Positions 21,804 through 25,100 of a DNA stretch of 25,100 nt are shown here, piece by piece. The DNA is taken from NCBI GenBank assembly GCA_900543275.1, contig UQQL01000024.1:1-25100 (forward strand). Direction: 5' to 3'. Source of the stretch: an uncultured Collinsella sp. Lineage in GTDB: Bacteria; Actinomycetota; Coriobacteriia; Coriobacteriales; Coriobacteriaceae. The notes under the pieces were generated by a model. It was not told where the DNA came from, did not search any database, and saw only the letters and a program-made list of their open reading frames with translations. A program made the position numbers and the translations under genes. Numbering within the stretch: position 1 is the first letter of the stretch; every line of letters starts with the position of its first letter.

Positions 21804-22823
21804 GTGGGCCATCGGGATTCATGTGATGATTTGCGCGAGGTTCGTTGGGGCGTTTTGGGCGCTGGGCACATTTCGCATCGATTTGCATCGTCGCTCAAGG
21901 AGGTGGACGGGGCACGGCTGGTGGCTGCCGCCGGTCGCACCCCTTCGCATGTTGAGGGGTTTTGCAGGGCGTTTTCGATTGATGCCGCGCACAGTTATGC
22001 CACGGCTGACGGTAGCGGCGATGCGGCTTATGACGCGCTGATTGCCGACCCCGATGTCGACGCAATCTACTTGGCTCTTCCGCATGGCATGCATACGCGT
22101 TGGGCCTGTCGCGCGCTGCGCGCCGGAAAGGCCGTGCTGTGCGAAAAGCCGGCCGTTTTGAGTGAGGAAGAGGCTCTCTCGATTTCCTCCGCCTCTCGCG
22201 AGCACGGCGTGCTGTTTATGGAGGCGATGAAGAATCGGTTTTGCCCGATGCGCACTCGCGTGAAGGGTTTGCTTGCGTCGGGCGAGCTCGGCTGTATCGT
22301 CTCGATCGAAAGCGTGCAAAAACTCGATTATGGTGAGCCCCCTTCGAGTTATCTGCTCGATCCGTTGCAGGGCGGCTGTCTATATGACATGGGCTGCTAT
22401 GCGGTCGGGTGGTTTGAGGATCTGCTTGCGGGTGCGTGCGATGTTTCGTCTCGTGAAGTTCGCTGGCGTGACGTATTAGGCGGCCGCGTGGATTGGGCCG
22501 ATGAGATCCATATGAGTGTCGGCGGTATACCCATTCATATGGTGTGCGACGGCAAAGCAGCATATGAAAGCCGCTTAACGATTGCCTGCGAACGGGGTTC
22601 GGTGGAAATCGAGCGCCTCCATCGCCCCGAGCTCGCCCATGTGAAGTACTCCGACGGACGAATGCTCGAAATTAATGCCCCGTTTGAGGTCGATGATTTC
22701 TACGGCGAAATTCAGCATGCGACGCAGCTCGTCCAGACGGGAGAGCTTGAAAGCCCCGTTATGCCTCTTGCCGCCACGCAGCGCTGCGCGCAGATTATCG
22801 ATGCGATTCGCTTGACGCTCTAG
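21804..22823 (+). CDS. Gfo/Idh/MocA-family oxidoreductase
   Basis: NAD(P)-dependent dehydrogenase of 339 residues. The Rossmann motif is WGVLGAGHISHRF; IYLALPHGMHTRWA and the family-signature CEKPAVLS (about 112-119) follow. The C-terminal domain has GGCLYDMGCYAVGWFEDL. Start is a GTG at 21804, five bases after GAAGGGGG, which belongs to the flank of the upstream hairpin. Two copies of the same hairpin family bracket the gene. It is only distantly similar to the other Gfo/Idh protein in the window (13499-14605), so they are not a recent duplication. Sugar or cyclitol oxidation is likely, with substrate unknown. Confidence 0.9.
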   Translation: MGHRDSCDDLREVRWGVLGAGHISHRFASSLKEVDGARLVAAAGRTPSHVEGFCRAFSIDAAHSYATADGSGDAAYDALIADPDVDAIYLALPHGMHTRWACRALRAGKAVLCEKPAVLSEEEALSISSASREHGVLFMEAMKNRFCPMRTRVKGLLASGELGCIVSIESVQKLDYGEPPSSYLLDPLQGGCLYDMGCYAVGWFEDLLAGACDVSSREVRWRDVLGGRVDWADEIHMSVGGIPIHMVCDGKAAYESRLTIACERGSVEIERLHRPELAHVKYSDGRMLEINAPFEVDDFYGEIQHATQLVQTGELESPVMPLAATQRCAQIIDAIRLTL

Positions 22824-22874
22824 GCTGCGGTGCTGGTGCTCAAGGGGGGGGGTCGGCGGACCTTGCCCCTGATG

Positions 22875-22963
22875 CCCCTTTTTATATCTTGCGGTGGAAT
22901 ACGGTCTGTTTGCGCCAAAATAAGGCACCAATAGACCGTATTTCACCGCAACTGATGAGGGGG
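22875..22963 (+). repeat. hairpin family copy 2, upstream of endonuclease IV
   Basis: A 22-bp stem: the left arm 22889-22910 begins TTGCGGTGGAATA and the right arm 22930-22951 ends TATTTCACCGCAA. The 19-base loop contains GCGCCAAAAT, matching copy 1 in GCG-CA-AAT. The middle of the stem is CGGTC/GACCG where copy 1 has GTTCC/GGAAC. CCCCT (22875-22879) can pair with AGGGG (22958-22962) at the ribosome-binding site of the next gene. Confidence 0.85.
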
Positions 22964-22971
22964 AGCTGGAG

Positions 22972-23838
22972 ATGCTGACGATTGGGTGCCATCTTTCGAC
23001 GACGAAGGGCTATCGAGCAATGGGGGAGACGGCGTTGTCCATTGGTGCCAATACCTTTGCGTTCTTTACGCGCAACCCGCGCGGTGGCAAGGCAAAAGAC
23101 CTTGACATGGATGACGTGGCGGCTCTGCGCGAGCTTATGGCGCAAAACGACTTTGGACCGCTGGTGGCGCATGCCCCGTATACCTATAACCCCTGCTCCG
23201 CTAAGGAGCGAGCGCGCGAGTTTGCCTTGGAGGCTATGGCGGAAGATTTGCAGCGTCTGGAAGCACTGCCCGGCAACTACTACAACTTCCATCCCGGTGC
23301 GCATGTGGGACAGGGGGCAGACGCCGGCATTCAGATGATTATCGACACGCTGTGCCAGGTGATGTTTGAGGGACGGCAGACGACGGTATTGCTTGAGACC
23401 ATGGCGGGCAAGGGCACCGAGGTGGGCCGTAGCTTTGAAGAGCTGGCGCGCATTATCGAGGGCGTTGCCGCCAAGTGCCCGGAGCTGTCCGATAAGCTGG
23501 GCGTTTGTTTGGACACCTGCCATGTGAGCGATGCTGGCTACGACATCATCCATGACCTGGACGGCGTACTCGACGAGTTCGACCGCGTGGTGGGTATCGA
23601 GCGCTTGCGCGCCGTGCATATCAATGACTCCAAGAACCCCTGCGGCGCCCATAAGGATCGCCACGAGTGCATCGGCAAGGGCTACCTGGGTAGTGAAGAG
23701 TTTGGCGGCGGTATGCAGGTTATGCAGAATATTGTATCGAATAGCCGCTTGCGTGCACTTCCATTTATTTTGGAGACGCCGAACAAACTTGCAGGTTATG
23801 AGGCTGAAATCAAACTGTTAAGGTCATTGCAGCAGTAA
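22972..23838 (+). CDS. nfo: endonuclease IV (AP endonuclease)
   Basis: DNA repair enzyme that cuts 5' of abasic sites; 288 residues, normal length, TIM-barrel with three zinc ions. Zinc-site segments are recognisable: IGCHLSTTKGY at the start, LVAHAPYTYNPCS, NYYNFHPGAHVGQG, LLETMAGKGTEVG, CLDTCHVSDAGYD and HINDSKNPCGAHKDRHE. ATG at 22972 is preceded by the GGGGGAG that ends the upstream hairpin element. No terminator is evident after it, but a new promoter follows at 23900. Confidence 0.96.
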   Translation: MLTIGCHLSTTKGYRAMGETALSIGANTFAFFTRNPRGGKAKDLDMDDVAALRELMAQNDFGPLVAHAPYTYNPCSAKERAREFALEAMAEDLQRLEALPGNYYNFHPGAHVGQGADAGIQMIIDTLCQVMFEGRQTTVLLETMAGKGTEVGRSFEELARIIEGVAAKCPELSDKLGVCLDTCHVSDAGYDIIHDLDGVLDEFDRVVGIERLRAVHINDSKNPCGAHKDRHECIGKGYLGSEEFGGGMQVMQNIVSNSRLRALPFILETPNKLAGYEAEIKLLRSLQQ

Positions 23839-23899
23839 TGACTGTTGCTAAGTGGAGTATTCCATTCACGTTATGGGTTTGTTTCAATCAGTTTTCTCA

Positions 23900-23928
23900 T
23901 TGCAGATTCGTAATTCCGGGTGCATAAT
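23900..23928 (+). promoter_or_regulatory. promoter of the amino-acid-binding lipoprotein gene
   Basis: TTGCAG (23900-23905), exactly 17 bases, then CATAAT (23923-23928) with a TG just before it. Transcription would start near 23935, about 50 bases ahead of the ATG. Confidence 0.75.
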
Positions 23929-23985
23929 AGCCAACAGTTTTTGCAGACCTCTGAATCAAACGGGGTCACTGGAAGGAGACTGATT

Positions 23986-24846
23986 ATGAAGCTCAAGAAG
24001 CTTGGCGCGTTTGCAGCCACGGGCGCCATGGCGCTCGCTCTTGCACTGACGGGCTGTGGTTCGTCCAACGCCACCTCTGGTTCCGATGCCGGTTCCAGCA
24101 GCTCTGACAACGCGAAGGTCGAGAAGGTCGACGGCTCCAAGGAGTATGCACTCGTCAAGGACGGTACGCTCACCGTCGGCACCTCTGCCGAGTACGCTCC
24201 GTTTGAGTACAAGGATGACAACGGCGATTATCAGGGCTTTGACCTTGAGCTCATCAAGGCTATCGGCGACAAGCTGGGCCTGGATGTCGAGTATGTCAAC
24301 AATGACTTTGACACGCTGGTTCCGGGCGTCGCTTCGGGCGCCAAGTATGACGTTTCCATCGCGGCTATCACCGACACGCCCGAGCGTGAGAAGGAAGTCA
24401 CTTTCTCTGATTCCTACTACATGGACGATCAGGCTATCGTGACCAAGGTCGATAACACCGACATCACGGCCGACAACTACAGCGAGAAGCTCAACAACGC
24501 CGACGCTACCATCATCGTCCAGTCTGGCTCGACCGCCGAGGCCTTTGCCCAGGAGAACTTCCCCAAGGCCAAGATTGTTCCCTACAAGGACGCCACCGAG
24601 TGCTTTAGCGCCCTGCAGTCCGATAAGGGTGACGCCGTGGTGACCAACCGCTCCGTCGCCAGCCAGCTGACCGCCGAGCAGTTCAACACCTGCCAGACCA
24701 TCAAGCAGATCAGCACCGGCGAGGAGTACGCCATCGCCATCAACCAGGGCAACACTAAGCTCAAGGACGACGTCAACCAGGCCATCAAGGACCTGACCGA
24801 TGACGGTACCGTTGACGCCCTTATGGCTAAGTACAACATCAAGTAA
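23986..24846 (+). CDS. ABC transporter substrate-binding lipoprotein, polar amino acid type
   Basis: Extracytoplasmic solute receptor of 286 residues, family SBP_bac_3. A lipoprotein signal (MKLKKLGAFAATGAMALALA, lipobox LTGC with C24) is followed by a Ser/Gly-rich tether (about 25-50). The binding domain opens TVGTSAEYAPFEYKDDNGDY, then GFDLELIKAIGDKLGLDVEY, and ends TDDGTVDALMAKYNIK. The ATG at 23986 follows AAGGAG with an 8-base gap; the frame opens at 23920 but those residues precede the signal peptide. It delivers an amino acid to a permease whose gene probably begins at 24963. Specificity cannot be read from sequence. Confidence 0.95.
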   Translation: MKLKKLGAFAATGAMALALALTGCGSSNATSGSDAGSSSSDNAKVEKVDGSKEYALVKDGTLTVGTSAEYAPFEYKDDNGDYQGFDLELIKAIGDKLGLDVEYVNNDFDTLVPGVASGAKYDVSIAAITDTPEREKEVTFSDSYYMDDQAIVTKVDNTDITADNYSEKLNNADATIIVQSGSTAEAFAQENFPKAKIVPYKDATECFSALQSDKGDAVVTNRSVASQLTAEQFNTCQTIKQISTGEEYAIAINQGNTKLKDDVNQAIKDLTDDGTVDALMAKYNIK

Positions 24847-24867
24847 AATAGCTACTTGATTGCACGC

Positions 24868-24905
24868 GGGCCCTTTCCGTTTTGGCGGAGAGGGCCTTTG
24901 CGTTT
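24868..24905 (+). terminator. terminator between binding protein and permease genes
   Basis: GGCCCTTTCCG (24869-24879) pairs with CGGAGAGGGCC (24886-24896) and is followed by TTTGCGTTT. The interrupted U-run suggests partial read-through, which would make binding protein in excess over permease. Confidence 0.7.
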
Positions 24906-24962
24906 CTTGAATGGGCGTCATCCTGCCCCGTTATGTCGGCAACTTAAACGTTAGGAGCCACC

Positions 24963-25077
24963 TTGTCTCGATTGAACCAAGGAGCCATGGGCAAGAGCCA
25001 TCCACTGCCCTCGATGCTCCAAAAGCTGGCCTGTGCCCTGGCTGTGGCGCTCGCCCTGGTATGCGCGGGGGCCTGCG
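24963..25077 (+). CDS. probable amino-acid ABC transporter permease, N-terminus only
   Basis: Partial frame starting at TTG 24963, six bases after AGGAG (24952-24956). An in-frame ATG at 24987 has a GGAG only two bases away and is less likely. The visible residues (LSRLNQGAMGKSHPLPSMLQ...) run into a hydrophobic segment (LACALAVALALVCAGACA), consistent with a first membrane helix or signal. Permease is inferred from position after a substrate-binding protein and from hydrophobicity; no family motif is reached. Genomic sequence ends at 25077. The apparent continuation VSYTHLT is translated adapter. Confidence 0.5.
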
Positions 25078-25100
25078 CTGTCTCTTATACACATCTGACG
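25078..25100. other. Nextera/Tn5 mosaic-end adapter (sequencing artefact)
   Basis: CTGTCTCTTATACACATCT is the reverse complement of the 19-bp Tn5 mosaic end, and the following GACG is the start of the reverse-complemented Read 1 Nextera adapter. The match is exact over 23 bases at the very end of the window. It is not biological sequence; the first two or three bases could also be genomic by chance. Confidence 0.97.

Noticed and set aside
13499..22823. The two Gfo/Idh genes as a recent duplication
   Set aside because: They share only the family layout (Rossmann fold and EKP motif); surrounding residues and lengths differ widely.
23956..24921. 321-codon open frame on the minus strand over the binding-protein gene
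   Set aside because: Antisense to a clear lipoprotein with lipobox and SBP_bac_3 motifs.
1..25100. CRISPR array or phage-defence island
   Set aside because: No regularly spaced direct repeats with unique spacers and no cas, restriction or toxin-antitoxin genes were seen; the only tandem repeat is 3 x 12 bp without spacers.

Overview
The window looks like a high-GC anaerobic gut actinobacterium of the Coriobacteriia, most likely Collinsella or a close relative. This is an inference from roughly 60% GC, GTG and TTG starts, a class III anaerobic ribonucleotide reductase, an actinobacterial-type GH13 glucosidase and an anaerobe-style ferredoxin-domain aldo/keto reductase. The right edge is a raw contig end: the last 23 bases are a Nextera (Tn5 mosaic end) adapter, not genome.

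Layout. 1-~770: a broken IS110-family transposase on the minus strand, joined at about base 55 to unrelated AT-rich sequence. 995-2728: GH13 alpha-glucosidase. 2810-3105: tRNA-Gly(GCC) and tRNA-Val(GAC) with promoter, terminator and a 3 x 12 bp tandem repeat. 3431-6934: NrdR box, nrdD and nrdG, the two genes separated by about 430 bp that hold two very long hairpins. 7001-8671: folate branch folE, HD-domain hydrolase, folB. 8678-10554 (minus): YgjP-like metallopeptidase and M19 dipeptidase. 10675-12566: SlyD-like FKBP, UreE-like protein, Cof-type HAD phosphatase. 12644-16166 (minus): Fur/PerR-type regulator, acylphosphatase, Gfo/Idh oxidoreductase, RNase HI, LysR regulator. 16228-17852: O-acetylhomoserine sulfhydrylase behind a leader with a 17-codon uORF. 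18064-19313: a secreted protein and a small membrane protein. 19347-20261 (minus): ketopantoate-reductase-like protein. 20523-23838: ferredoxin-domain aldo/keto reductase, second Gfo/Idh oxidoreductase, endonuclease IV. 23986-25077: amino-acid ABC transporter lipoprotein and the start of its probable permease.

How the genes fit together. nrdD and nrdG form the anaerobic dNTP system, probably under NrdR. folE, the HD gene and folB form the pterin half of folate synthesis, and the HD protein sits where the unassigned dihydroneopterin-triphosphate dephosphorylation step is needed. The LysR regulator and metY are divergent and probably form a sulfur-amino-acid control unit. SlyD-like and UreE-like proteins, both from nickel-handling families, are translationally coupled although no urease subunit is visible.

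The most unusual material is non-coding. Two copies of one hairpin family (21714-21798 and 22875-22963) have conserved outer arms and loop. Their middle stems differ in sequence yet still pair, and each outer stem can mask the Shine-Dalgarno of the next gene. Other long hairpins lie between nrdD and nrdG and after the HAD gene.
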